Of a stretch of 64,000 bases of DNA, positions 1-7,304 are shown one piece after another. The notes under the pieces were generated by a model. The model had not been told where the DNA came from, searched no databases, and was given only the letters and a program-made list of their open reading frames with translations. Source of the DNA: Rubrobacter indicoceani (GTDB lineage: Bacteria; Actinomycetota; Rubrobacteria; Rubrobacterales; Rubrobacteraceae); assembly GCF_003568865.1 (NCBI RefSeq), contig NZ_CP031115.1, forward strand, positions 2,170,001 to 2,234,000, in the 5' to 3' direction. A program made the position numbers and the translations under genes. Position 1 is the stretch's first letter. Each line of letters begins with the position of its first letter.

Positions 1-64
1 CGAACATCGCTTCCACCTCAAGGGTTCATACCCCGAATGCTCAAAGCATAGCAAGGATGGCACG

Positions 65-102
65 ATAAAAACCGGGCCGCCCTCAAGAGAGTGGCGACCC
101 GG
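65..102 (-). terminator. Intrinsic terminator of the phaQ-phasin operon
   Basis: Read on the minus strand, a GC-rich hairpin (GGGTCGCC pairing imperfectly with GGGCGGCCC around a short loop) is followed directly by TTTTT. It lies about 30 bases past the stop codon of the second phasin-like gene, so it probably ends that operon. Confidence 0.7.
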
Positions 103-131
103 TCGGGTGATCCGGCTTATAAGAGCCGACG

Positions 132-485
132 TTACTTCTTGTCGGCCTTCCTGACATCGTCCTGCGCCCGGTTGAGGTTCCGCTCGCTGTAGGCGAACAT
201 CGAGTTTATAAACTCGCTGTAGACCTTCGTGGACTGCTGGAACATCTCCTGCGCCGCCTGACGCTGCTTCTGCTGCTGCTCCACGAGGTTCTGAGCCAGC
301 GACTGGTTTGCCTGAGCCTGCGACTGGAGGTTGTTGATGACCCCGTTGAAGAAGCTCTGCGTAAGCTGAGCGTTCATGTCCTGAGCGCTCACCGCCCGGT
401 CGGCCACCGACTGGTTGGCTTCCCTTACCGCCTCGGCGAACTTTTCGGCTGCCTCGTTGATCTGCTTCTGCTGCTTGTTATCCAT
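132..485 (-). CDS. Phasin-like PHA granule-associated protein 2
   Basis: 117-residue protein, almost entirely helical in character, rich in Gln, Ala and Glu, with a Gln-rich stretch near residues 70-80 and no signal peptide. This composition and size fit small phasins that coat polyhydroxyalkanoate granules and limit their coalescence. I chose the ATG at 485 because AAAGGAGA lies just upstream; the longer reading frame adds 21 basic residues of unlikely coding character. It is the last gene of a minus-strand operon behind a PhaQ-type repressor and another phasin-like gene, the arrangement seen for phaQ-phaP in Bacillus. The phasin call rests on composition plus context, not on a recognised catalytic motif. 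It might instead act as a PhaR/PhaE-like synthase partner. Confidence 0.65.
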   Translation of the reverse strand: MDNKQQKQINEAAEKFAEAVREANQSVADRAVSAQDMNAQLTQSFFNGVINNLQSQAQANQSLAQNLVEQQQKQRQAAQEMFQQSTKVYSEFINSMFAYSERNLNRAQDDVRKADKK

Positions 486-569
486 GCTCTGTCTCCTTTT
501 TCCGTTCCACGTCTTTCTCTGCCTTACCCGATTTCCCACCGGATACACAACCCCACGCTTCGAAAACCG

Positions 570-896
570 CTACTTGACGGCCTTGAGCCCCTGCTTGTAG
601 TAGCTGAACGGCGCGTAGACAAGGTCCATGTAGGCGTCCACGTTCTCGTTGATGAGCGTCTGGTAAGCGCCGCGCTGCCTCTCGGCCCGCTCGACAAGCT
701 CCTGCGTCATCGCCCGGTTGCTCTCGGCCTGCTGACGAAGCTCCTCTATGGAACCGTCGACCACCGACTGCACGAAACGCACGTTGCGCTCCTGCAACCC
801 GACCATGTGGTCCAGAACCGTCTGATAGGAGTCCCGCGTCGTCTGCGCAAGCCTCTCAGCAGCCCTGCCGGCCTTCTTTTCCTGCTGCGTAGCCAT
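570..896 (-). CDS. Phasin-like PHA granule-associated protein 1
   Basis: 108-residue, helix-forming, Gln/Ala/Arg-rich protein with no signal peptide. It shares the general pattern of its downstream neighbour: an amphipathic helical body, then a Tyr/Phe-rich C-terminus (DLVYAPFSYYKQGL). The start at 896 is supported by AAAGGAGAG upstream. It sits 49 bases behind the phaQ-like gene and 84 bases ahead of the other phasin-like gene, so the three are probably co-transcribed. The likely role is coating or organising PHA granules. The two paralogues are similar in type but clearly diverged, so they may have different partners. The specific assignment is inferred from context. Confidence 0.65.
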   Translation of the reverse strand: MATQQEKKAGRAAERLAQTTRDSYQTVLDHMVGLQERNVRFVQSVVDGSIEELRQQAESNRAMTQELVERAERQRGAYQTLINENVDAYMDLVYAPFSYYKQGLKAVK

Positions 897-945
897 CCCT
901 CTGCTCTCCTTTCTCGCGCCCCGTCTCCGGGCAGACGCGAACTCT

Positions 946-1413
946 CTATCCGCTGCTTTTCCTGTCGTCTTCGTCTCTTTCTTCGCGGGAGAGCGGTTGC
1001 CCCGTGTACATACGAAAGAAAGTGTCCATGGTCCGCTGGTACTGCTCCAGAGACTTCGCCCAGAAGTCCAGATACGCCTTGCCGGCGTCCGTGATGGAGT
1101 ACATCCGACGCGCCGGACCACCGCGGGAGGTCTCCCACGACGACTCGACGATGCCCTCCTTCTCCATCTGACGAAGCGTCCGGTACAGGGTCCCTGGGTT
1201 CATAGCCTCAAACCCGAAGCGCGTCGAACGCTCCATCAACTCGTAACCGTACGAGTTCCAGTCCCTGAGCGACAGAAGTATCACCGGCACCAGCCAGTTC
1301 CTCGGCCTCGCCTCGACACTCCGAAAGCCCTCGTCACCAGACGGTTTTCCACGCCCGGTCTTCGACTCCCTGAAATCTGACCCATCTTCGTTCATCATGG
1401 CTCTCTCTTCCAT
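946..1413 (-). CDS. phaQ: PhaQ-type PadR-family PHA-responsive repressor
   Basis: 155-residue PadR-family winged-helix protein. The body (NWLVPVILLSLRDWNSYGYE, then NPGTLYRTLRQMEKEG, SRGGPARRMYSITDAG and EQYQRTMDTFFRMYTG) closely follows PhaQ of Bacillus, a repressor that binds its own promoter and is relieved by PHA. It heads the phasin operon and is divergent from phaB, the Bacillus arrangement. Two starts are possible: ATG at 1413, whose TAAAAT -10-like box ends 9 bases upstream (a leaderless start), or ATG at 1398 behind GGAAGAGAG. The conserved part is unaffected. Its promoter overlaps a 12-base element also found at the phaC promoter near 31.74 kb, a candidate operator. Confidence 0.85.
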   Translation of the reverse strand: MEERAMMNEDGSDFRESKTGRGKPSGDEGFRSVEARPRNWLVPVILLSLRDWNSYGYELMERSTRFGFEAMNPGTLYRTLRQMEKEGIVESSWETSRGGPARRMYSITDAGKAYLDFWAKSLEQYQRTMDTFFRMYTGQPLSREERDEDDRKSSG

Positions 1414-1738
1414 ACTATGTGCATTTTACATATATATTCCGTGGCGTCAACCTTTATCTACAGGGCCCCGGACTTTCCACCGAACTTTTCCGGTCGGTGG
1501 TCCTCTGGCCCCGACCCTGTGTTTCTATGTGTTGGCGATTTGCCACTGTGCATTCCTTTTCCCTTCAAACTCCGTGTTGGCGCGGAGGGTTGGGTACATT
1601 GTAGCGTGAATGCACACTTTTATGTGCCTACGGTACATAGTGAGTGTAATTTCCAGTACGGGTAGACTGATCCCAGCAGGGGTTGGTCGAAGCCCCGTGT
1701 CGGGTTGTTGGGAAGAGCAGGTCAGGGAGAGGAGACAC
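1414..1738. promoter_or_regulatory. phaQ/phaB divergent promoter region with candidate PhaQ operators
   Basis: 325 bases without a gene. The octamer TGTGCATT occurs at 1418-1425 and 1547-1554, and its reverse complement AATGCACA at 1609-1616. The first copy lies in GTGCATTTTACA (1419-1430), which reads TGTAAAATGCAC on the minus strand and includes the -10-like TAAAAT of phaQ. The same 12-mer covers the -10 of phaC at 31736-31747. The octamers recur in the region where a repressor of the divergent genes would bind. Binding by PhaQ is inferred. Confidence 0.6.
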
Positions 1739-2482
1739 ATGGCTTCACTTGAGGGAAGAGTAGCGATAGTGACCGGGGCGGGCCGAGGTCTGGGTGCGGC
1801 CATAGCCAAAGAGCTCGGCGCGGGCGGAGCGAAGGTGGTGGTGAACTACTCCCGCAGCAAGGAACCGGCGGAGGCGGTGGCAAAGGAGATAGAGTCCTCC
1901 GGTGGCGAGGCGGTCGCGGTTCAAGGGGACGTATCGAACCCGGAAGAGGCGAAGAGGCTCGTTGAGCAGGCGGTCGAGAAGTACGGGCAGCTCGACATCC
2001 TGGTGAACAACGCCGGGATCACGATAGACAAAACGATGAAGAAGCTGACCACCGACGAGTGGGACAAGGTCGTCACGGTTGACCTGAACAGCTGCTACTA
2101 CGTGTTCAAGCCCGCGATGGAGCACCTGATGGAGACGCAGGGGCGGGTGGTCAACATAAGCTCGTTTGTCGGGCAGGCCGGCAACTTCGGACAGGCCAAC
2201 TACGCGGCGGCGAAGGCTGGTTTGATAGGCTTTACCAAAACGGCGGCGAAGGAGATGGCCCGCAGCGGCGTTACGGTGAACGCCGTCTGCCCCGGCTTTA
2301 TCGAGACGGATATGTTCGCCGACGTGCCGCAGAAGGTCGTGGACGAGAAGATAGTGCCCATGATCCCGCTCGGCAGAATCGGTCAGCCCGAGGACGTCGC
2401 CAAGGCCGTGAAGTACCTCTGCGTGGACGGCGACTATATAACCGGCCAGACCCTCAACGTGAACGGCGGGGTCTATATATAG
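1739..2482 (+). CDS. phaB: Acetoacetyl-CoA reductase (PhaB, SDR family)
   Basis: 247-residue classical short-chain dehydrogenase. It has the NAD(P)-binding TGxGxGLG motif (TGAGRGLG near residue 15), NNAG, the catalytic Ser, and YxxxK (NYAAAKAG). Residues after the glycine motif (NYSRSKEPAE) suit NADPH. The expected reaction is reduction of acetoacetyl-CoA to (R)-3-hydroxybutyryl-CoA, the monomer for PHA synthase. The ATG at 1739 follows GGAGAGGAGA; an upstream extension of 43 residues lacks coding character. It is divergent from phaQ and the phasin genes, which favours PhaB over a FabG of fatty acid synthesis, although sequence alone hardly separates the two. No phaC follows directly; that gene is near 31.8 kb. 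Confidence 0.8.
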   Translation: MASLEGRVAIVTGAGRGLGAAIAKELGAGGAKVVVNYSRSKEPAEAVAKEIESSGGEAVAVQGDVSNPEEAKRLVEQAVEKYGQLDILVNNAGITIDKTMKKLTTDEWDKVVTVDLNSCYYVFKPAMEHLMETQGRVVNISSFVGQAGNFGQANYAAAKAGLIGFTKTAAKEMARSGVTVNAVCPGFIETDMFADVPQKVVDEKIVPMIPLGRIGQPEDVAKAVKYLCVDGDYITGQTLNVNGGVYI

Positions 2483-2530
2483 GCCACACCGGATAGTTTG
2501 CCTCAGCGCATAATCCAGCCTTACACGTCG

Positions 2531-2566
2531 GCCCCGCTTCCCCCTCTAAAATGGGACGGGGCTTTT
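2531..2566 (+). terminator. Intrinsic terminator after phaB
   Basis: A hairpin with arms GCCCCG and CGGGGC, and an inner CCC/GGG pairing around an A/T-rich loop, is followed by TTTT. It lies about 50 bases past the phaB stop, so phaB and the next SDR gene are probably separate transcripts. The remainder of the 274-base gap up to 2756 is AT-richer and probably holds the promoter of the next gene; I could not assign boxes. Confidence 0.7.
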
Positions 2567-2756
2567 GATCTATAATGCCGCTCGGAACATGGCATCTATG
2601 TATGATGTACCTATCTTCTACAAACACATAAATTCCATTCGTATATAATGACATCCGGGTGAAACGGACGGTTGGAGTCCGGGGGTCTGGAGCGGTGATC
2701 TATTTGCCGAAGTTTTCTGGTATTGGAAGATGGTTGAGTAAGGAAGGTGGGAAGAT

Positions 2757-3527
2757 ATGGCAAGGTTGAGCGGTAGGGTTGCGGTTGTCACGGGTGCGGC
2801 GCGGGGCATCGGGGCGGCGGAGGCTATAAGGCTGGCTCAGGACGGTGCGAACGTCGCGGTTCTGGATCTCTCGGCGGAGGCCTGCAAGGAGACGGTCGAG
2901 GCGATAGAGGCGACGGGGGCCGAGGGTTTCGCGGTCGCCTGTGACGTATCGAGCGGTCAGCAGGTAGAGGCGGCGTTTGCGGAGATTGCGGAGCGGTTCG
3001 GCAGGATAGACATCCTCGTCAACAATGCCGGGATCATCCGGGACAACCTCTCGTTCAAGATGACCGAGGAGGACTGGGATCTCGTCCTCGACGTGCATCT
3101 GAAAGGCTCCTTTCTCTGCTCGAAGGCCGTGCAGAAGTACATGACCGAGCAGCAGTACGGGAAGATCATCATGACGAGTTCCATCGTTGCTCAGGGTAAC
3201 CGGGGCCAGGCGAACTACTCCGCCGCGAAGGGCGCTCTGCAGTCGCTGACGGCGACGCTCGCCATCGAACTCGGTCGCTTCAACATCAACGTGAACGCCA
3301 TCGCTCCGGGCTGGATCGAGACGGAGATGACCCGCGAGGCCGCCGAGCGGGCGGGGATGACGATGGATGAGATGAAGGATCGCTTCGCAAAGGGCATCCC
3401 GCTCAAGAGGTTCGGTCGCGTGGACGATATCTCGAACGTGGTGTCGTTCCTTGTTTCAGACGAGGCATCGTACGTGAGCGGCGAGACCATCCATATCGCC
3501 GGCGGTCCGGCCAGCAGCGTTATCTAG
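2757..3527 (+). CDS. SDR-family oxidoreductase, FabG/3-hydroxyacyl-CoA dehydrogenase-like
   Basis: 256-residue classical SDR with TGAARGIG (residues 12-19), a cofactor-selecting Asp after strand 2 ([10 protein letters not shown]) that suggests NAD(H), NNAG, catalytic Ser in [16 protein letters not shown], and a PGWIETEM substrate loop. It is the second SDR in the PHA locus. Where PhaB carries residues suited to NADPH, this enzyme appears NAD-preferring, so it could run 3-hydroxyacyl-CoA oxidation or act on another short-chain substrate. The start is set by AAGGTGG upstream. It has its own upstream gap and a strong hairpin after it, so it is probably monocistronic. The substrate is unknown. 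Confidence 0.75.
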   Translation: MARLSGRVAVVTGAARGIGAAEAIRLAQDGANVAVLDLSAEACKETVEAIEATGAEGFAVACDVSSGQQVEAAFAEIAERFGRIDILVNNAGIIRDNLSFKMTEEDWDLVLDVHLKGSFLCSKAVQKYMTEQQYGKIIMTSSIVAQGNRGQANYSAAKGALQSLTATLAIELGRFNINVNAIAPGWIETEMTREAAERAGMTMDEMKDRFAKGIPLKRFGRVDDISNVVSFLVSDEASYVSGETIHIAGGPASSVI

Positions 3528-3548
3528 ACAACGCCGGACAACGACAAC

Positions 3549-3581
3549 AGAGGCCGGGACTCTTTTCGAGTCCCGGCCTCT
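3549..3581 (+). terminator. Strong 14-bp hairpin terminator
   Basis: A perfect 14-base-pair stem (AGAGGCCGGGACTC with GAGTCCCGGCCTCT) closes a TTTTC loop right after the SDR stop codon. The run after it (TGTCTG) is only weakly T-rich. It lies between convergent genes and could act in both directions. Confidence 0.65.
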
Positions 3582-3632
3582 TGTCTGCCCGGGGTTTGTT
3601 TCCAACCGCGCCCCGGGGGATCGCCTGAGAAG

Positions 3633-4175
3633 CTAATTTACGGCTTTTATGCCTTCTTCTAGCTCGACCTCCAGCGGATGGTTGACCCGGTTGGTTATGT
3701 TCGGGAGGGCGGCGGCCATGTGGATTTCTACGAGATCCTCCTCCGCCGGGAAGTGCGCCTTCAAATTCTGGAAAGTCTCTTCACCGACGGTCGCGGTCTG
3801 CGCGAGTTCTCTTGCGTAGGCGAGGACGGCTCTCTCACGCTCGTCGTAGACGGCGGCGTCGCTGCTGGCGACGGATGCGGCTTTCTCTTCGGTGCCTCCG
3901 GTGGCCTGGACCAGGCCAGCTCCGTGGCTCTGTCAGTAGTTGCACTCGTTTGCTTCGGAACCGGCGGTGAAGGCGAGCATCTTCAGCTGGGGCTCCACGC
4001 TTCCGGAGCCGAGTATGGAGGACAGGAGCCGGTGCCATGCGTCGAGTATCTCCGGGCGATGACCGAGGACGCGGTACGTGTTGAAGAGTATCCCGAAGTC
4101 GTTCTGGGCGGCCCTGTAGGTTTCTCTGACCTCCGGTGGAGCCGCATCGTCGCTAACGAAAGATATCCTCGCCAT
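3633..4175 (-). CDS. Carboxymuconolactone decarboxylase/AhpD-like protein with in-frame UGA; candidate selenoprotein
   Basis: An open frame from ATG 4175 (GAGGA upstream) runs 80 codons, meets TGA at 3935-3933, then stays open for a further 99 codons to TAG at 3633. The part before the TGA ends in SEANECNY and the part after begins QSHGAGLV, so the TGA takes the place of the second Cys of the CMD/AhpD motif ExNxCxYCxxxH. Read through, the product is 180 residues, a normal length for this family. The C-terminal part has typical CMD helices (ERAVLAYARELAQ, LVEIHMAAALPNITNRVNH). AhpD-like proteins act as thiol peroxidases or reductases; a CxxU redox pair would suit that role. A hairpin 9 bases after the TGA resembles a bacterial SECIS. 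The alternative is a nonsense-mutated pseudogene or a base error. Confidence 0.7.
3899..3924 (-). promoter_or_regulatory. Candidate bacterial SECIS hairpin
   Basis: In mRNA sense, UGGCCUG pairs perfectly with CAGGCCA around GUC, and an outer CGG/CCG extends the stem to 10 pairs with a 3-base bulge (AGC) in the 5' arm. The apical GGUC begins 20 bases after the UGA. The E. coli fdhF SECIS, as I recall it, has an apical GGUCU about 18 bases after its UGA and a bulged base in the 5' arm. The likeness in loop, spacing and bulge is good; function is inferred. Confidence 0.55.
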
Positions 4176-4267
4176 TGTTTCCTCGTTTCTCTGAGCTTTT
4201 CTTCCGCGCTCGGAAGGCCGGATGATCTTAACGTAACGCTCGGCCCGGCTCAACGAAGCCCCCGCCT

Positions 4268-5116
4268 CTACGATGCGGTCACGACGCTGAATTTCGTCCC
4301 CCAGGGGTCCTGCAGGCCGAGGATGTCTCCGGTTCTCCTGTAGACGATGCTCGCTCCGTCGAGGCGGGAAACCAGTTTTTCGAGCTCTCCGGAATCCGGG
4401 ACTACAAACTCGAAGTTCCGGAGCGCAGCGACCCCCTCGGGCGCGGGCGGGGCGTCCTGCCCGGCCCAAATGTTGACGCCAAGGTGGTGGTGGTAGCCGC
4501 CTGCGGAGAGAAACAGAGCCGCGCCCGCGTACCGGGCCATCACGTCGAGGCCGAGGACGCCTCCGTAGAATTCTTCGGCCCTCTGGAGGTCTCCGACGTG
4601 GAGGTGCATGTGACCGATGACGGTCCCTTCGGGCATCCCCTCCCAGCTTTCGCCCCTGCCCGCGTCGAGGACTTCCCGGAGATTGAGCCGGAGGGTCGCC
4701 ATCTCGATGTTGCCGTCGCCCGCGGTGCGCCACTCTTTGCGGGGACGGTCACGATATATCTCGATGCCGTGACCATCCGGGTCATCGAGGTACAGCGCCT
4801 CGCTGACGAGGTGATCCGAAGCCCCCCACAGCGGATACCCGCCCGACGTGATGGCCTTCAGAACCCGTCCGAGCGCGGGCCGGTCCGGGAGCAGTATCGC
4901 GTAGTGGTAGAGCCCGGTTGTGCCCTCGGGCTGCGGTTCCGCGTCGGGCGATTCCCTCAGAACGACAAGCTCCCGACCCCCGGCAGAGAGCCGGGCCTCC
5001 CCGGCTGATTCCCTGACCGTGAACCCGAGAACGTCCCGGTAAAAGGCAAGGGCGCGTCCGATATCCGCGACGGTGAGTTCTACCCGGCCTATGTGCGTAT
5101 CGGGGTGGATGTTCAT
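4268..5116 (-). CDS. VOC-family ring-cleavage dioxygenase, CatE-like
   Basis: 282-residue vicinal-oxygen-chelate protein with two glyoxalase-fold halves (residues about 8-125 and 165-278). Likely metal ligands are the His in IGHMHLHVGDL of the second half and a late Glu/His, and the HHHLGVNIW segment is typical of the CatE (YfiE) group of extradiol dioxygenases and related glyoxalase proteins. It is expected to open catechol-type rings in the cytosol, but VOC proteins are diverse. The ATG at 5116 has AGGAGGAG upstream. The UGA-containing CMD gene lies 92 bases downstream on the same strand, so the two could be one transcript. A pairing of ring cleavage with a CMD-family enzyme is suggestive but not proof of an aromatic pathway. 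Confidence 0.7.
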   Translation of the reverse strand: MNIHPDTHIGRVELTVADIGRALAFYRDVLGFTVRESAGEARLSAGGRELVVLRESPDAEPQPEGTTGLYHYAILLPDRPALGRVLKAITSGGYPLWGASDHLVSEALYLDDPDGHGIEIYRDRPRKEWRTAGDGNIEMATLRLNLREVLDAGRGESWEGMPEGTVIGHMHLHVGDLQRAEEFYGGVLGLDVMARYAGAALFLSAGGYHHHLGVNIWAGQDAPPAPEGVAALRNFEFVVPDSGELEKLVSRLDGASIVYRRTGDILGLQDPWGTKFSVVTAS

Positions 5117-5180
5117 CTCTCCTCCTGAGCGTTCCTTGGTTCTGCGGGGTCCTGCGGTGCTTTTTTCTACCGTAACGCCT

Positions 5181-5594
5181 CTACCAGAAAAGGCCGAGAG
5201 CGGCGTCGAGGCTTACCGCCCCGGCCCCGGCTATGACCAGCACCAGCGCCATCCCGGCAAGCGCGAGGTTGTACTCGTAGCCGCCCGCCGTCGCAAAGAA
5301 CCCGTTTTTTACGTGCGCCACAAGGGCCGCAACGACCATCGTACCGATAATGGCCAGCGCCGCAAGCGGGGTAAGAAAACCGAGGATGACCAGTATCCCC
5401 CCGACAAACTCCGCAAGACCCGCCGCAAGGGCCAGGGCCACGCCGGGCTTGAGGCCGATCTGCTCAAAGAACGCCCCCGTCCCCTTTACCCCGCCGCCAC
5501 CGAACAACCCGAACAGCTTCTGAGCCCCGTGAGGGATCAGAATCCCACCGAGAAATACCCGCAAAACCAGCAAACCAACCGCTACACTTCCCAC
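5181..5594 (-). CDS. DoxX-family membrane protein
   Basis: 137-residue integral membrane protein with about four hydrophobic segments and the DoxX signature near the N-terminus (LRVFLGGILIPHGAQKLFG...GGGG). DoxX proteins are linked to thiol/redox stress or quinone-linked functions; the biochemical role is unsettled. GTG at 5594 follows GGAGACATC. It is divergent from an HxlR-type regulator whose binding site probably lies in the 102 bases between them. That pairing is common for stress-induced DoxX genes. Confidence 0.8.
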   Translation of the reverse strand: MGSVAVGLLVLRVFLGGILIPHGAQKLFGLFGGGGVKGTGAFFEQIGLKPGVALALAAGLAEFVGGILVILGFLTPLAALAIIGTMVVAALVAHVKNGFFATAGGYEYNLALAGMALVLVIAGAGAVSLDAALGLFW

Positions 5595-5613
5595 GATGTC
5601 TCCTGACTGTTTA

Positions 5614-5628
5614 GTTATAAACTGTAAC
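5614..5628. promoter_or_regulatory. Candidate HxlR operator (inverted repeat)
   Basis: GTTATAAACTGTAAC is an AT-rich interrupted dyad (GTTA...TAAC) in the gap between the doxX and hxlR-like genes, which is otherwise unlike the GC-rich surroundings. The position is right for a regulator of the doxX promoter. No binding data; the call is from symmetry and context. Confidence 0.4.
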
Positions 5629-5696
5629 TTAGTATAAATACGTTGTGTGAATACGTCAAGTTACGGCTGGTCGAGCGATGGTAGAATACGATTGCT

Positions 5697-6059
5697 ATGG
5701 ATACAGGAAGCAGAGAAGCGGCAGAGGCGGGTTGTGCGGGCCTGGATTACGCGGCGACGTTCTGTCCCAGGTATCAGCGGGCGGTCGAGATCGTGGGCCG
5801 CAGGTGGAGTGGTGTGATCCTGCAGGTGATGCTCGCCGGGGCTTCGCGGTTCGGGGAGATACTGGAGGCGGTGCCGGATCTGTCGAACCGGATGCTCTCC
5901 GAGAGGCTGCGCGAGTTCGAGGATGAGGGGATCGTCGAGCGGGTAGTTATCCCGGAGCGTCCCGTGCGCGTGGAGTACCGGCTCACGACGAAAGGCCGCG
6001 ACCTGAACGAAGTTGTGGAGGCGATATCGCGTTGGTCGTCGAGGTGGATCAAAGCGTAG
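5697..6059 (+). CDS. HxlR-family winged-helix transcription regulator
   Basis: 120-residue HxlR-type regulator. It has the opening Cys of the family (TFCPRYQRAVEIVGRRWSGVIL), a helix-turn-helix (GASRFGEILEAVPDLSNRMLSERLREFEDEGIVER) and a wing (PVRVEYRLTTKGRDL). The Cys near residue 23 can sense oxidants or electrophiles in this family. It is divergent from the DoxX gene, its most likely target. There is no ribosome-binding site before ATG 5697; TAGAAT ends 9 bases upstream, so the transcript may be leaderless. Confidence 0.85.
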   Translation: MDTGSREAAEAGCAGLDYAATFCPRYQRAVEIVGRRWSGVILQVMLAGASRFGEILEAVPDLSNRMLSERLREFEDEGIVERVVIPERPVRVEYRLTTKGRDLNEVVEAISRWSSRWIKA

Positions 6060-6192
6060 ACGCGGAGCCCCCGCTCTCCAACTGAGAACCTGTTATCTGA
6101 TTAGACGCTCTACCGTATGGGAAATACTTTTTCGTGGTGGTCTGTGTTGTGACCGCCGGAGGTTTTTCGTCTCAGTCACCGAAAGGATTTTC

Positions 6193-7224
6193 TTGAAAGC
6201 AACGGTTTTCCATGCGGCAGGAGATGTGCGGGTCGAGGACGTACCGGACCCGAAGGTGCAGGATTCTACGGACGCGGTCGTGAGGATCACCCACGCCTGC
6301 ATCTGCGGTTCGGACCTCTGGTTCTACCGGGGCGTCTGGGACTGGCAGCAGGGCTACCGCTGCGGCCACGAGTGGATGGGCGTGGTCGAGGATGTCGGCT
6401 CCGACGTGCAAAACTTCAAGCCCGGCGACCGGGTTATAGCGCCGTTCACCTACTCGGACGGCAACTGTGAATTCTGCGATAACGAACTCTATACCTCCTG
6501 TATCCACGGCAACTCGTGGGGCGGGGCGGATGCGGACGGCGGTCAGGCCGAGGCGATTCGTGCGCCGTTTGCGGACGGTACGCTCGTCAAGCTGCCCGAC
6601 GCCGTCGAGAACGACGACAGGCTGCTGAAGGCCATACTTCCGCTCACGGACGTGATGGGGACCGGACATCACGCCGCGGTTTCGGCGAAGGTCGGACCGG
6701 GGTCGGTGGTTGCGGTAGTAGGAGACGGCGCTGTCGGGCTGTCGGGGGTGCTGGCGGCCAGGCGGCTCGGGGCCGGGAGGATCATACTCTGCGGTCGCCA
6801 CGACGAGCGCATCGCGGTCGCAAAGCAGTTCGGGGCGACGGACGTGGTGAAGGAGCGCGGCGAGGAAGGCATCGCGAAGCTCCGCGAGATGACCGACGGC
6901 GGCGCACCGCACGTTCTTGAAGCCGTCGGGAACAAGGGTTCGATGGAGCTTGCCATCGGCGCGGTCCGGGCCGGTGGAACCATCGGCTACGTCGGCGTTC
7001 CGACCGAAGAGATAGCGTTCGGCGGGCTTTTCGGGAACAACGTAACGCTCGCGGGCGGCGTCGCCCCGGTCAGGGCGTACATCCCGGAGCTTATGGAGGA
7101 CGTGGTCGCCGGGAAGATAGACCCGTCGCCCGTCTTCGACAAGACCGTTGACCTGAACGGGGTCCCGGAAGGCTACGCGGCGATGGACGACCGGAGCGCG
7201 ATCAAGACGATGGTCGTCCTCTAG
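6193..7224 (+). CDS. Zinc-dependent alcohol dehydrogenase (MDR family)
   Basis: 343-residue medium-chain dehydrogenase. Catalytic zinc ligands are visible in HACICGSD (Cys) and GHEWMG (His-Glu). The structural-zinc lobe is reduced (GNCEFCDNELYTSC). The NAD(P) site is VVGDGAVGLSGV. The start is TTG at 6193 behind GAAAGGA; the upstream in-frame stretch has no coding character. Similar proteins are annotated as glutathione-independent formaldehyde or generic zinc alcohol dehydrogenases; the substrate cannot be told from sequence. It stands alone after the hxlR-like gene and ends in a good terminator, so it could be a further HxlR target. Confidence 0.75.
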   Translation: MKATVFHAAGDVRVEDVPDPKVQDSTDAVVRITHACICGSDLWFYRGVWDWQQGYRCGHEWMGVVEDVGSDVQNFKPGDRVIAPFTYSDGNCEFCDNELYTSCIHGNSWGGADADGGQAEAIRAPFADGTLVKLPDAVENDDRLLKAILPLTDVMGTGHHAAVSAKVGPGSVVAVVGDGAVGLSGVLAARRLGAGRIILCGRHDERIAVAKQFGATDVVKERGEEGIAKLREMTDGGAPHVLEAVGNKGSMELAIGAVRAGGTIGYVGVPTEEIAFGGLFGNNVTLAGGVAPVRAYIPELMEDVVAGKIDPSPVFDKTVDLNGVPEGYAAMDDRSAIKTMVVL

Positions 7225-7254
7225 AACCTCCGAAGCTCAGAGGCACGAAACCGG

Positions 7255-7285
7255 AGCCCGGCGTTTTTCTGCGCCGGGCTTTTTC
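7255..7285 (+). terminator. Intrinsic terminator after the zinc dehydrogenase
   Basis: Nine-base arms (AGCCCGGCG and CGCCGGGCT) enclose a T-rich loop and are followed by TTTTCTG. It lies about 30 bases past the stop and precedes a convergent gene. Confidence 0.85.
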
Positions 7286-7304
7286 TGCGTTTCCGTCGCC
7301 GGTG

